Notes: generated by a model not told the origin, from the letters alone. A DNA stretch of 64,000 nt from Brachypodius melanocephalos (GCA_013398615.1 VZSR01003806.1:2253094-2317093); one strand, 5' to 3'; positions 25,346-38,800 are shown, numbered from the stretch's first letter. Program-made: numbers and translations.

Positions 25346-28300
25346 CCCCTGGACTAAAGGGTTATTTCTTCAGCTACTATTGTGATTACAGAAGGTGTTG
25401 TGTAAATCTATTATATCAGTGATCACACTGCCAGCCTTGATAGTGATTAGCAGCTGTTAGTTTTGTAATCTGGGCTTAATTGCCTTACTTAATGCATGGT
25501 TCAGCACACCAAAATTTGTCATTCTAATTTCAGTGGAGATCAAAGGTAACAGCTTCTTTTGAGACTGTGCTATAGATTTGGCTAACAGTGGAAAATTGGC
25601 TGCAAGTAGCTCAAAAAATAAATGTTTTAATGTCAATTGATTATTTAACATTTCTGTACAGTGTTTTCTAATTAAAGACTATAGGCCCAGTAGATGTCTT
25701 CAGTATTAATAGACATTGTATGCTCTATGTTTTGCTTTTGTTTTGTATTATATTTTCATCATACAGCCCCAATGAGCTATTACTTTTTTGCATTTAGAAC
25801 AAAATTAACTGAATAATATTTTTCCTCTTTTCCACTTCTGTCTTCTTGCAAGAACTACATCTTATAAAATGCAATTTCATTTAGGCAAACATCATAGAAG
25901 CAGTCTATATTTTCCCATAGCTCTTTCTACTTTGCTGCAGATCCAGAGTATTGAACATGAATTCACTGATATGACAGTTGCTGAACCACTGTCCACAGCC
26001 TAATGCAAAGTCATATAGCAAGAATAACTGGAGGCAAAAGCAGAAAATCTCTGGCAGGAATAGCTGGTAGTTGGTCTTTCTCAACTATGTCTCACTCTCA
26101 ATGAGAAATGGAGACCAGACTACAGCAATTAAATTCTAGACACAGCAAAGGCAGAGAGTCAGCAGAGGAATTTGAAGAGATGGAGCTTGAAGTTAAACAA
26201 AAGCAGCAAGAGGGATGTAGAAAAAGACAAAATTTAGGAGAGTATATATTTATTATTAACATCTCTAAATGTGACTAACTAAACACTCTTATTCCTGTAT
26301 CTTCAAATATGAAATCTATTTTCTAGAGATATTATAAGATGCTATTAAAATTTTACCCTATTTTACTAAAAGGACATAGGCACTTGAAATTCATCAGGTG
26401 ACTCCATTCTTTCATTTCTAACTTTATATATTGCCCTACAGTTGACAACAGAAGGTTCAGAGTCCATAAAGTTAGGAGTATATAAAGTAGTCTCTTATTA
26501 CCCAACGTGAAATACAGTCAGTTTAAGGATATGTATCCACAGTCATCTGGTTTCCAGCAATGTTTCAACTTTTAGGAGTGGTGTGAAGACATAATTACTC
26601 ATGCTTGAGTCTCTCCCTGACAGACAATTGCCTTCTGTCTCCATCCATGACACATCATCAACACTTCTGTAACCTTCTGTTGCCTCTTCTACATCTGCCT
26701 CCAGGAAATCTCATCTCAAATACTCAAAAGATTTGGTCCATCAGAAAGGATTCACAACAAGCCCCAATAATTATTTTTTGCTAATGTTACACAGCTTACA
26801 CAAGCAAGTTTACATGCCAGTCTGTACAATTTGTTTAAGAAAGACAGTAGGTTTTTATCTTACTGAAAGTTACTTTAATTTAACTCCTTTGAGACCCAAA
26901 AGTAAATTTGTTACAGAAATAGAAAGTTCAAAACCTTCCACTTGTTTGCAAGTTGTAGATAACTCTCTTGGACACTATGAAGCTGACAATTCAGTCAAAC
27001 AGCTGTCCATGGTATGCTCTGCTTAACTAGACTAAATGTGGCACAAAATTTTAATTATTTAATGCTGAGAAAATGTCAAGTATCACAGAGATGAATGTGG
27101 TTTATACAGATAAGTACTCATTGGAAAAAGCTTCTGGATATTTGTGTCTTTAAAGAGCAAATATGAGCTGACAGCATACCTTCAAATACATCACTACAAA
27201 CCAAAAACTTTACCCTAGCCATCACATAAAAATCTCACAATGATACAAGCACTTCAGTAGTTGATGTAACTTTTCTCCACCAGGTCAGACATGAGGTGAT
27301 ATCTGAATTTCTGCTTCCTTTGACTAATTGTGTAAGAAATTATCTTACAGTGACTCTGTTTTATTAGTTAATGAGCATGTAATTAACTCAGGTTTTACCA
27401 CTTAGAGGTCTGTATTGAAGGTTGCTCATCCACATTAAGAGAACATAGAGGTCTATAGAATCAGGACACCTCATATGTACAAAAAGCAGGCAGATTAATT
27501 CATTCACCTCACACTCCAACTTAAAATACTGCAGCTTTATGGCAAGAGAAACAGGCAAAAACATGGCACTCCCTTTGCCACGCACTGTTTTCTTGGAAGC
27601 AAATTGCATCAACGTGACTGAATAAAATCTTCTCTAAACTTAGTGGGGTAAACATAAACATTAGTGTACCTTGTGTCAGAACATATGACAGACACAGAGT
27701 TGCAGCTACAGAAACATCTGCATCAAGCATTAGCCCACCCAGATTTTTGATGTGTACACCTCCCACAGAAAGCCTTTCCTTAATGTGGGTGCCCTGGAGG
27801 CAAATTACAAAGATGATCCAAGCAAGAAGACATATGAATAAGACACCATCACAGATGTATGGTCTGTGTCAAGCTTCCATACATGTGTGGCACAATTAAA
27901 TAGCATGTGTGTTTCAGTTTTCAGATACTTGTTTTGGAATAGTGTCTCTGTTGTTAAGCAAAGATAGCAAATAATGAAAATTGTATCTTTTACGTCTGTC
28001 ATACACCATGTGTTTAAGAATACACTCACAAAATGGAAACCCATAAACAGTTCTCTAAGTGGAGCAGTGTTATTCATGAAGAAATCTCGAGACCAGGGAG
28101 CTGTTCACAAAGAGAGACCTAAGGTCAATTCTGGACTCCTTTTTTAAACACATTTAAAAATAACACCTTAAAATCCATGTCAAAGTTCACTTAGAATATG
28201 AAAAGGTTTGTTTTCTTGTGGAGTTGTGTAGATTTCAATTTTAAAAGATTACTAAAAGTATATTTATAAGAGAGAATAGATGAGGCTAAGTGACCACAAT

Positions 28301-29334
28301 TTGAATTCCCTTCAGTCTTCTAATGAAGTGCTTTATACCTGATAAGATTGGTCAGTCTTAGTGTACAACTTGTTCTATTTGTGCTTATTCTAATAACAAT
28401 CTTCGTTTTCCTAATAACAACAAACAAAACTTAATTTCTTTCTGTGGTAGTTATTTCCAGTAAACCAACAGAATTGCAGTCCAATTTACCTGATACCTTC
28501 ATATGGTATGATTCAGCATTTTGCTTTCCAACTAGCTTTATTTCACTGCAGTTTTGAAAAACAGACAGTAGATCTAAATGAATTAACTTTGAAGAAGCAG
28601 GTTTTGAGTTTTGCTTACTCTCTACCTTTCTCTGCTCCCTGCCAACCTGCCCACCCCCGATATTCCAGGGCTAACAGCAATTCTTTTCTGAAGTAGCAAA
28701 GAGCTCGGAATACATAGAAAAACACTTGGCAGTATAAATACCTATAGTAACTTACCATTCATGCATCTAAAGCTCCCTAAAAATAAGGGAACTATTGAAC
28801 TAAAGTGCACGGATGTTATCAAATGCATGTTTATGCCATTAGTTAAGAATATCAAGTAGGTTATTTAAACCTTAAAGGACATCATGACAGTCTGTAAACA
28901 GAACATATGCAAGCAGATTGTTTCACTTGGTTAAAATACTGATGTGATTTCTGTTAGAAATGAAATCATTGATGTGTCAAAAATAAATTTTTAAACTCCC
29001 AAAAACTTCTGAAGGTCTAAAAGTTATCTTAAGTCTTTTTATCAGCTGTGCTTGGATATACAGGGAGGGAAGCCACCCTAAACAGTATTCAGCTTTCATC
29101 TAATACCAGGATATGTTTGTTGTGCTTGCAATGTCATATTTGTCTAATTCCATGACAGCCATTCTGTCCTGCTTAAATGCTGATGAACCTCAGATGAAAA
29201 CCAACAAGGTTTGAAACTAATTGAAAATTGAAACTAATGGAAAAACAGATGCCTAGACACTGGCTTAAAATAGGCTCAATAGAAAACCCTAAAGTTAAAG
29301 AAAATTAAGGGACAAACCCTTGGGTTTAAAATAA
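25346..29334. other. AT-rich spacer, no gene seen
   Basis: No open frame over 97 codons (26733-27026, plus strand, no domain recognised). No transposon landmark was found. Confidence 0.55.
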
Positions 29335-29444
29335 CTTGATAAAGGTTTAAATATTATGGTATCATATGCTAAAATGTCTAAAAAAACTTGAACTATTTAC
29401 TTAGGAAATAACACGTAGAAATTCTGACTCAGCATCTTGAATTA
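29335..29444. repeat. Copy A of a duplicated segment (partner 31049-31202)
   Basis: This 110-bp segment, starting CTTGATAAAGGTTTAAAT and ending CTTGAATTA, recurs in the same orientation about 1.7 kb downstream. The two copies differ by scattered substitutions, one single-base indel and a 45-bp block present only in the partner. It is not a family I recognise, so it may be a local duplication or two members of an unnamed dispersed repeat. Confidence 0.85.
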
Positions 29445-30875
29445 GTGATTACTTTTATCGAATTACCCAAACACTATTTGGAAGTATATAATGAACTTTT
29501 TAAAAATAACTGTTAAAGACAGTGGCACTTAACATTTCATACACAGATAATGACACTCACAGACAGGCCAATCACTGTTTATTACAGCATTTTTTTTTTT
29601 TTAGAGAACTCATGAAAGTATCAATGCTAAGTAAGGTGATGACTTTTGACTAGAACAATAATAATCTGTGGGCTGAAAGAAAATGTGTATTGCAGTATAA
29701 TCCCTAGTGGACAGTAGTGCACATAATAAAACTACCAGACATAAAATGTTAGGGGGATAAAAACTTAAATTTTTTAGAAACTCCCTATTGACTAGTTGTT
29801 TGACAGAAGGCCAACAGAAAACACAGAACAAGAAGGACACCTAGTGGTTCCACAGCCTTTCCATCAGGGAAGTTCCTTGTTTCACTTCATTTGCAAATAT
29901 ACAGTCACATATATACACACAAACGTACATGTTTTCTTGGTCTTGTGTTTGATTTTACTTTTCAGTCTTCTAAAATCAGTGCTCTTCACCCCCACTATGT
30001 CCCTGACTCAGCTTGTAATCTCATGAGTCAATCTATAAATACCATATAAAGGAGAGATGCCCTTAACTTTGCTCCATTTATATTCCTCAAGCCTGACAGC
30101 TGCACAGTGCTGAAAGTGTACATACCTATTGACTTAACTTCTTTTTAAATGACTAAATGGTCATTTTTTATCAACTGACCCCTCTTTTCCTGGGTTTGTT
30201 TTCATTAGCTATCAATTTTCTTTGAAGAATTCTTAGAAGAAGACATTAAAAAGAGAAGAAAATATTTCAGAACTATGGTTGAAGAGGGATCATCCACTAT
30301 TATCAGATCTTTGAAAAAGGCTGAAAGATGGACTAGTTGAGAAACTGGCAAATGGAACTAGCACTTGTATGTAGATGAATGTATTGAAAGAAATTCCCAG
30401 GCAATATTAAAATAAATTATCATCTGTTATTTTTTAAAGATATTCCTGACATAAATGCTTTGAAATGCCCAGTTTAATTTAAAAATAGCAATGTTATGAC
30501 CCTTTCTTAATATTTATCTGAAAATAACAAATACAAAATCTTATAAAAATGGTTGTCTATAAACAAGCAGAGAAGAAAAGATTAGTTTTCCAAAACCATG
30601 TGCCTTAAATAAGCAGTAATGCTTTCATTGCTCCCTGAAATATTCTACCCTGTCTTCTCCTCAAAAATACATTAATATTGTTGATTGACAAAAGCCTGCA
30701 TAGATATGAATCAGAACATTTTAATGTTAATTTACATGAAGATGTAATGATATTCTACTGCATATTTTTCTGCTACTGAATCTATTTCTGGATCACTAGT
30801 AATAAAAAGGCACTGCTTCTTTCAAAGGTCTAATTACAAACCTCTAGAGAAAACAGTGCAGTGGAATTTAAACAT
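29445..30875. other. AT-rich spacer, no gene seen
   Basis: Short frames only (76 codons at most). A T run at about 29590-29602 is the only simple repeat. Confidence 0.55.
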
Positions 30876-30948
30876 TGTCACGGTCGGTGACCTCTAGCTG
30901 AACAGAGAAAGCACATCTGATACAGTCCTTCACTTTACTTTTAAGTAG
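30876..30948. mobile_element. Possible LTR edge entering an assembly gap
   Basis: At 30876 the sequence changes to TGTCACGGTCGGTGACCTC. This has a 5-bp stem (GTCAC/GTGAC) and CpGs, and it begins with TG as LTRs do. It runs straight into the N run, so the element cannot be confirmed. Confidence 0.25.
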
Positions 30949-31048
30949 NNNNNNNNNNNNNNNNNNNNNNNNNNNNNNNNNNNNNNNNNNNNNNNNNNNN
31001 NNNNNNNNNNNNNNNNNNNNNNNNNNNNNNNNNNNNNNNNNNNNNNNN
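30949..31048. other. Assembly gap (100 N)
   Basis: A placeholder of 100 N. The right flank is copy B of the duplicated segment, and the left flank may be the edge of an LTR, so the gap probably hides a repeat. Confidence 0.99.
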
Positions 31049-31202
31049 CTTGATAAAGGTTTAAATGTTATGGTATCTTGTTACAGTTATGGTAACTGTA
31101 TGTCTAGCATTCCAACAGTATCATATGTTAAAATCTCTAAAAATCTTGAACCATTTGCTTAGGAAATAACATGTAGAAATTGCAACTAAACTTCTTGAAT
31201 TA
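31049..31202. repeat. Copy B of a duplicated segment (partner 29335-29444)
   Basis: It starts immediately after the gap and matches copy A to its end. It has an extra 45 bp at 31078-31122. The pentamer GTATC sits on both sides (31073-31077 and 31118-31122), which fits a deletion in copy A by microhomology or an insertion in B. The extra block includes the hairpin CAGTTA-TGG-TAACTG. An antisense LTR begins right after the match ends. Confidence 0.85.
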
Positions 31203-31205
31203 CAC

Positions 31206-31704
31206 ATTTTTTTCTCTCACTTACTGCACCTGCAGTGGGACAGAATTGGGAGGGCAAAAGAGAAAAAATTCTGGGTTGAGATAAACACAGTTAAACAGGT
31301 AAAGCAAAATTCACACTTGTAAGCAAAGTGAAACAAAGAATTAAATCACCACTTTTCATGGGCAGGTAGGTGTGCAGCCATCTCCACAGAAGCAAAACTC
31401 CTACAGCTTCCCTCTTTTCTCCCAGCTTTATATACTAAACATGACACCACATGTCATGGGCTATGCCTTGGGTCATTTGGGATCATTACTCCCAGCTGTG
31501 TCCCCTCCCAGCTCTGTGCATCCCCAGCCTCCTTGCTGGTGACTTGGGGTGAGATGCAGAAAAGGCCTTGGCTCTGGGGGAGCACTGCCCAGCAAAAACA
31601 AAAACATCCCTTTATTTTCAGCACTGTGTTCAGAACAAATCCAACACACAGCCCCATACCAGCTCCTGTGAAAAATTACCTCTAGTCCAGCCAAAAGCAG
31701 CACA
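31206..31704 (-). mobile_element. ERVL-type LTR, antisense
   Basis: On the minus strand this reads as an avian endogenous-retrovirus LTR of a family common in songbirds. It starts TGTGCTGCTTTTGGCTGG (plus 31704 leftwards). It then has a GGTATGGGGCTGTG segment, the CAAGGCCTTTTCTGCATCTC block, a degenerate inverted repeat (plus ATGACACCACATGTCAT at 31441-31457) at the place where relatives carry a CRE-like site, and a TATATAAAG TATA box (plus 31426-31435). It ends near a TTTATCTCAACCCAG segment and a CCCTCCCAATTCTGTCCC segment. The 3' terminus is not a clean CA end, and no matching target-site duplication was found, so it is probably truncated at 31206. Short frames inside it (31454-31657, 31473-31703) are not genes. 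Confidence 0.78.
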
Positions 31705-32364
31705 GGCTGCTAGATAAGTGTCTTAATATGCTGGCCACTTTTGTAGAGGATGAATGCAGATTCCTGAGAAACACTATTTTTCATGTCACAAAAATTGCAG
31801 TCTAATCTAACTCTTGCTTGTGAAATGCTCTTGAATGCTTTTGGTAGACTTGGTCAGGAAGACAGCTATCAAAAAATTCTAACATAATGGATGACACATC
31901 GAGGTTTCTTTTATTAAAATCATACAGGAGTGTGGAGGGGAGAGTGCAGGGATGTGTATGTGTTCCATTAAAAGATTTGTGGCTTTATCACTGTGTTATA
32001 GCTGTAATTCATTTTATAGCAATGATTGTGGTCAATGGATGTAGCAAGAGTTTCCTCTTCTTTTTCAAGAAAAATTTGGTCATCTAATTAAATTGCTTAT
32101 GTAGAACTGAGATTTTAGTGGTTAGGTTTCTGATTTCTGTTTAGACTGAGTCCAAACAGAACTTCCTTGTGACTTAAGATCTCCACCTGTAAAATGGAGA
32201 AAGTAATTTCTGTCTACTCCCTTTTATTCAGCTCTGCCTGTTTAGGTGATAAAGTATTCAGGATAAAGCATGCATTGATTTATTTGAATATATAGATTTT
32301 AGCTGCAAGAGAGCATTCTTGCTCAGGTCACCAGAAGGATCTAGACTGATAAGGATTAGAAAAC
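31705..32364. other. Spacer between two LTRs, no gene seen
   Basis: AT-rich sequence between two same-orientation LTRs. No retroviral coding domain can be recognised in the 660 bp, so the LTRs are not an obvious single provirus. They also belong to different families. Confidence 0.6.
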
Positions 32365-32370
32365 GATGGC

Positions 32371-32870
32371 TGCTGCCTTCTTGCCTTTTTCCCAATCTGG
32401 AAACGAAACTCGACATAATTTTAGTAAGGAGGCAATATAAAAGTGGATCTTTAATGAAGGCCTTCAGGGGCAGTTATGGAAAGATGCCCTCAAAAGCCCA
32501 CCCCCCTATATTTTTATAGGTTTTAGGAAATTAGCATAATTGATAAAAAATACCAATTAGGAGGAGAAGTGGTGATGCAATTCCTCTCCAAGTCAAGCCC
32601 CTTCTGTGGAGTCCCCCTTTCCAGCACTAGTTTTGTCCATGAGAATGTATCTCAAAGAGCTGTTCTCAGCCTTGGTTCCCAGGAAGAACCAAGATAGCAC
32701 TGGGGCCTTGTACCCACCAGGGCTTGGAGCTCTGGAATTTGTCTTTCTGCTTAGGGAAAGGCCATGGAAAAGTACTGGGAAAACTAGCCATTAATACAAT
32801 AGACTTACAGAGCTACAAATATATGTGCAAAGAATACAGAGCATATATAAAAGAAAAATGGCAAAAATCA
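32371..32870 (-). mobile_element. Solo LTR, ERVK-like, with 6-bp target duplication
   Basis: A 500-bp element in inverted orientation. The plus-strand ends are TGCTGCCTTC and AAAAATCA, so on its own strand it runs TG to CA. It is flanked by GATGGC (32365-32370) and AATGGC (32871-32876), a 6-bp target-site duplication with one mismatch, which is the size usual for ERVK. On the minus strand it has a TATA box (CTATAAAAATA, plus near 32508-32520) and an ATTAAA polyadenylation signal (plus near 32449-32455). The U5 end contains CTTACTAAAATTATGTCGAG and TTGGGAAAAAGGCA, which matches my memory of songbird ERVK LTRs. No internal retroviral region is attached, so it is a recombined solo LTR. Confidence 0.82.
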
Positions 32871-32876
32871 AATGGC

Positions 32877-35800
32877 ATCAGCCTAACATCTCAGGTCAGA
32901 GGAGCCTGTCATGTCTGTTGCCCTGTCCTTCACATCCTTCATTTGCTGATGTATATTTGAGTCTATCACAGCTCTGGTTTTTCTTCATTCTTTCTTCTTC
33001 CTCAAGGAAGACAGCAGATGTTATTGTCTTTTCTACAGTCTCCCTCCCCTAGTTGTATCTCTGTTGGTAGATTTGAGAGTTCTAGGGAACATTCCCAGAC
33101 TTGGAACTCTATAATTCATTGGGGTAGATGAACAGATTTTCTCACAATGTTCGGGGACAGAAATTGTCAGTTTTTCAAGGAATGCCTGGGCATGCTTACA
33201 CTTTCACAGTTTTCTTTATAAAGTCTTCAGTGGCAAAGGTTACAGCAAAATATGTGTGGTATGGTTAATGTTTAAGAAATGTGTGACCACAGTGAATGGT
33301 CACCAGCAAACAAAATGGATAATTTCTCATCAGCACTGTAACATCTGGATGCCTCTTTGAAGCACATATTTCTGAAGCTACCTGAATTACAAACTCACCA
33401 GAACATTCTGTAGCAAGTATCTCTCTGAAACTTTCCTTAAATTTCTGGCTTATTGCTACTCCTTTTAGGTTTGTTGTATAAATATTTCCTGCATCCTTCT
33501 AAGGCAATAGAGCTCTTCTGGAAGGAAAATTAAAATAAGAAAGCAAAGAGAAACAGCCTAATTTTTCTCACTTATAAAATCTTAATTTAAATGGTGTCTA
33601 AATTAATAATTCATGGCAAAATACATTGTGTGATTAATCAAGCCTCCTTTTGTATTATACACTTTTGTATTATAGTATTATTTGCATTACAAATATACAT
33701 TATTTATTTTCTCAATGTAACTGTTCTTAAAAGTATAGTTTAAGAAGAGAGCTAGGGTTTGACTATATCTGGGAGACTTAGCAGAAAGGCAGTATTTTAA
33801 ATGTGTTTAAAATATTGATTCTGTGTCCTATAAATACTGTTTAAGTTATCATCCCCAAAATAAATTTGCTACCACGGTATTTAGCAACCAGCTGCAGAGT
33901 AGAAATTGAAGACCTTAATGTAAGCCCTTGCAAATTACCTCAGGGAACTGCATCAGGTTACTTGTAGTCCATACATTCACACAGGAAGTTCCAGTTTATA
34001 TGTTAGGTCTTTCTCTGGCTCATTTAATTTCCTCTGTATCAAGCACATTACAAGGGGAAAGTGGACCCTGCCCTTTGCATCCCACAATCTCCCACATTTC
34101 CTACTTTCTGTTTATTGATGAAAGTGGGAGATATTTTCCCTCTGCTCTTTGTGAATAAATCTCAGATTGCCTCTCTTTGTATATTCATGCCAGAAAACAT
34201 CCTGCCTGGAATGCTAATTTGAAAGGCATCATGAAAAGGAGACCCACAGAATGAAACAAGTTCCTCTGGACAAAGAGTCACAATAATCCTTTTGTGATGC
34301 TCGCCCTACACCATCTGCAAGGCTAGAATGAAGGTTCAGGTCATTTCTTGTTCTGTCTCCACACCGAATAACGGAAAATTCCAATTTCCTGTTAACAGCG
34401 TGTGCGTAGAAAATCCACTTTAACAGCTGCAATAGCTAGAATCTGGAACGTGTGTCCCTAACCTACCCAGGTGAGTCTTCATGTGCTTTGCTTGCTCAGG
34501 AAAGTGAGAAGGCTATTTCATCACACTTAGAGTCTGCTGAAGGAATTAAACTGTAAAAGTAAAATAATACTGTCAGAGAGTTCTATTCACTTCAAGGTTT
34601 TCTCACTCTCTGTGCAATGTGTCTTGCTTGGAAAAACATGGCCTCAGGACCATGTGATTAAAGTCTGTTAAATACTCAGCAAATGGCCACAGCATCAGGT
34701 AGAAAGGAGTGATGAGAGAACAGAAGGAACTCTTGCATATCAGACCAGTGTAAGAGCAAAATGTAATCTCTTACCTCATCACCTCCGTCCTATAGAAAAC
34801 TGCTGCAAAAAAATTCTTTCTGAAAAATGACTTTTCCAGAAAGTTATCAATGAATGACAGTTCAGAAGAGAGAACAATTTACTGATATTCAGAACCTGAA
34901 TAGTCAGTTGCCTGTGAAAGGCAAGCTTTGTTTTTTTTGCTTTAATTTGTTCTCACTTTTATTACAACCCCTCAGGCTCTGGAAATGGGTATCTTCAATT
35001 ACAAGTTATTTAAATCAGCTGTTCCAGAAACATATTTGCTATTTTGATCAACTTTTGAATGCTAATTAGAATATTCTTCCTACTGTTTTTCTCCTTAGGA
35101 GCTAGAAACTCAGCTGTGTAAATCAGCGTTTGATGATGTACACAGTGGTATGTTTGACTCTGAATGTTTAAAGAGAAGGAAATGTTGCAATAGCATATTT
35201 ACCACAACAGTATTTGATTGCTCTTTGTCAAGAGTAGCAAAGAATGGCAGAGGAAAAACAGGTTTTATACTTAAGTGGTTAGACTGCAGTTCAGGAGACC
35301 AGTTATTTTCAATCCATTTTTATGAATGAGTTTCTTAAAAGACTAAGTTACTTCTTTTTCCACAACACTTTTCCTGTCTGAAAATTAAATCTCAAAATTT
35401 GTGTCCCTTATCTCCAAAATGGGACACAAATTTTCCTACCACACCAATATGCTTTAAGGCTGTTTCCAAAGCTTTCACCATCCTCCTCATAAATGATGAG
35501 TACTACATAGGACCTGGGGAGTAACATTATTTTTTTTATGTTTAAACAGTGGAATATCTACAGGAAAACAAGCAACACTTCCATCATCACTCTCATACTA
35601 CCTCTTTCCCAAAAGTAATTTTCTCCATAATTAAATTGTGCAGGATGCTAAATAGTTGCCAAACCTAGTGCAGGATCCTGCCAAATCTGCAGGATGTGCC
35701 TAGTGAGACAAACATGATTTCTCCTCTCAGTCCATTGAAACAAATTTTCTGACCTAGGACCCAGAGTTCTCATCCCTGGAGTGCTGGGCATGAAGGTGCT

Positions 35801-38800
35801 GCAATCCTGGTGCCCAGCTCCAGCCTACAGTGAGAATGAACACACAAACTCTCTGTGTGCCGTGTACACACTCTGGACCAAAGCAGCAGATCAATCCCAA
35901 GATGAAAATAATGCCTTTAGAGCTGATGCCTCAGAGCTATCACAGAAATTCAAACTAGCCTAATCAGGACTGGAACTAAATGAAAGAGGATCAAATGTTC
36001 CCATCTTGTTCTTATTTTCCACCAAGCCAGACTCAAAGATTGCTAGCAGATCTCACATCCTCCACACACACACCCTTACACAGGGCCCTCTGTAGCAGGT
36101 CTGGACTTCCCTGCAGCCATTCCCAGGATCTCACGGCACACCTGCTGGCTAATTCAGATTGCCACGTGCTGCTGTCTCACAGAAACACATCATTCCCTAC
36201 AGTGGCTGGCCCACAGGGCTGCATTCTCCTCTGTATCTCTCACACTGCTTGAAGGACTTGCCAGTTCGTTTGTCTTGAAACCTGCAAGCTCCTCGTACAG
36301 AAACACGCACACAGGGCAGAGATCACATTCCCACAGCAAAATGTCTGTGAATGTGTAAGCTAACTGCTTACCTGTGTCTGCCTCTTTCATTCCCCTCTCT
36401 CTTCTCCTATGCTTGTTCCCTCCAGACCCAGCATTTCTCTGCCCATGTCTCTTCCCAAATAAAGTGTTCTTCAGATTACTTTTCCCGTATTCAACCTAGT
36501 CTTGCTACATCCACACACAACTCTGCTGTTTTTGAAGGACTGGAGAGAAGAATACAGCTTTGGTCCTGTGAATGTTTTGTAAAACATCTTTAAGGGAAGA
36601 CTATCAGTGGTTTTTGATCTGTAGAGTTAATGTCTGTGCCTGGATGCTTGTCTGTTTCTGTATTCTGCTCTAAAATTTTATCTGGGCAAACTGTGAGGAT
36701 TATCTCACTTCTGAGCATAATTCTAAACTAACCAGGTGTTAGATGTCAAGACAACTTAAAATTAACTCAGAATTTACTCAAAGCTTATGATGTCAAGACT
36801 AAAGATGGAGGAGAAGGAGGTACCAGACTGACAGCAATGTTAAGATTTTAGGGTTTATTTCATTAGTTAAGCCTTTTGAATATCAAATATCACAAGTTTT
36901 TGGAGCCTGGCTCTTCTCTTTGTGTAACTGAATATCTTTCAAAGCTAGAATTAACCACAAGCTGATTCTGAATTACAATCAGAACTCTGGCTTCACATGG
37001 ATAACTGAGACTTGGCTGGATAACACTCCAGGAATCCAAATGGATATCTACAGTTTATTCTGAGGGAGTATAAAATCAGTTTGTTACAGTGGTATAGTTA
37101 CAGTTTCTGTAATAATTTGGTTCTTGAATTTCAGATTTGGGCAATTCTGAAGCAATCTGAGATGTGTTAGATTTCAGAGTATTCTAAAATGCTTATTTTT
37201 TCCTGTCTGGACCTGGAAAATAATAAGTGTGACATAGAGAAAAAGAGGGTTTTCTATTAATAAAAACGAATTGTTGGGGGAGTGTATAAGTAGCTCAGAA
37301 GTCATCCATACGTGGTGATTCTGGTTTGGTAGTTGTTTGTCTTACTGTCTGCAGGGGTATGCAGTGCTTCAGATTCAGTGGAAATAAACAAAGGAAAAAG
37401 ATTTTTTTGCCACTGTGTATTTATGTGACTATTGACAGCAGCTCAGAGGAAAGAGCATACTAGTGCAAAGATTTCCACTTAATGTGATCACTAGCTAATT
37501 TGATCCTCCCTGTTATTTGATTTGATCTCCAGGAAATAAATCATTTCCATTGATTCTTACTGTGGATTCTTATTGCTTATTTTGTTCACGTCCACTTCAG
37601 CTAATCCTAGATAATTCAATCAACATTTATTGAATCTGTCATGGAAAAGGAAAGAGTAATCATGTTGTTTACAACACAAAAATAGATTTGTATCATGTGT
37701 CTTTTCTATTCTGCTTTTCAGTTTTCCTGCATCACTAGATAATGAATTGAAATAGGTAGTTACCTTTGAGAGAATGTGGAAATTAACATTTTATGGCACC
37801 TGCAACATGGCCAAGCACAAGATAAAACTAAAAATGTAAACACTATCAACATGTTTCTGCTCTGATTTGTACTGATGTATAAAAGGGTCCACACTGTTGG
37901 AGTCAGGGAAGCTACTCTGACAGGAGAGCAATCAAGCCAAGAGATTACATCCTTGGTCTGCTTGAGCATTAGGTAATGAACATGCACCAAATGTTGTTTT
38001 TAAATTGAAATTTCAATAGTTTTGTTTTCTCAGATCATTTTATCAACATATATTTTAGATGCTTTCTTCAGTCCACTGGGGATAAATCATCTGCTTCCTT
38101 AATATGATCCAAGTAAGGTGAAAAGAAATAGCCAGCCCATGATGAGAATTCAATTGAATCAGTGGCCGTGAAATATGTGAGTGGTAAAAATTAAGTTAAT
38201 TATGATGGGATGATGGGAGCATTAATTAGTCTTTTGAACAACCAATGCAAAGGGATTTTATACTAGCTACTACTATTAACATGAAGAGATCCCATGGAAG
38301 TGATTCTCCCCCTCGTTGATTGGTGATCATATTCCCTAGGCAATAAGTGTGAAAATACATAACCTTCTTAAACCCAAATACTTTGTACTCCTTTGCCTCA
38401 AAATATGGGACCCCAAATAAGTTCCTCTATTGAGCAGTGGATAATTAGGACTCAATTTTATTACAATTTTCAGTGTTGTGACTGCATTTTTTATGAAGTT
38501 ACCAGGATAAAAGCAAACAGTAACTCAATGGAAACTGGAAATGTTTCATATGCAAAGAACTGCTTCTAATTGCATCTCTGCTCTAATTTTATCATGCTTC
38601 ATTTTCATGGTCAGCCACTCAAAGAGGGTAGATATTTTTTCAGCATGACTGAGATGTTTTTGTTGTGTTTATCAGCAAATAAATATAATTTCCTTATAAG
38701 GAGATTGTGTTTATATTGAATAGTTCATAAATATATATGTTGCAGATTACTGGATTGTATAATATAGGACTGTAGAAAAAATCTAAAGCCCAATGTATCT

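Noticed and set aside
31206..32870. A single provirus bounded by the two antisense LTRs
   Set aside because: The two LTRs are of different families, and the 660 bp between them has no recognisable retroviral coding sequence.
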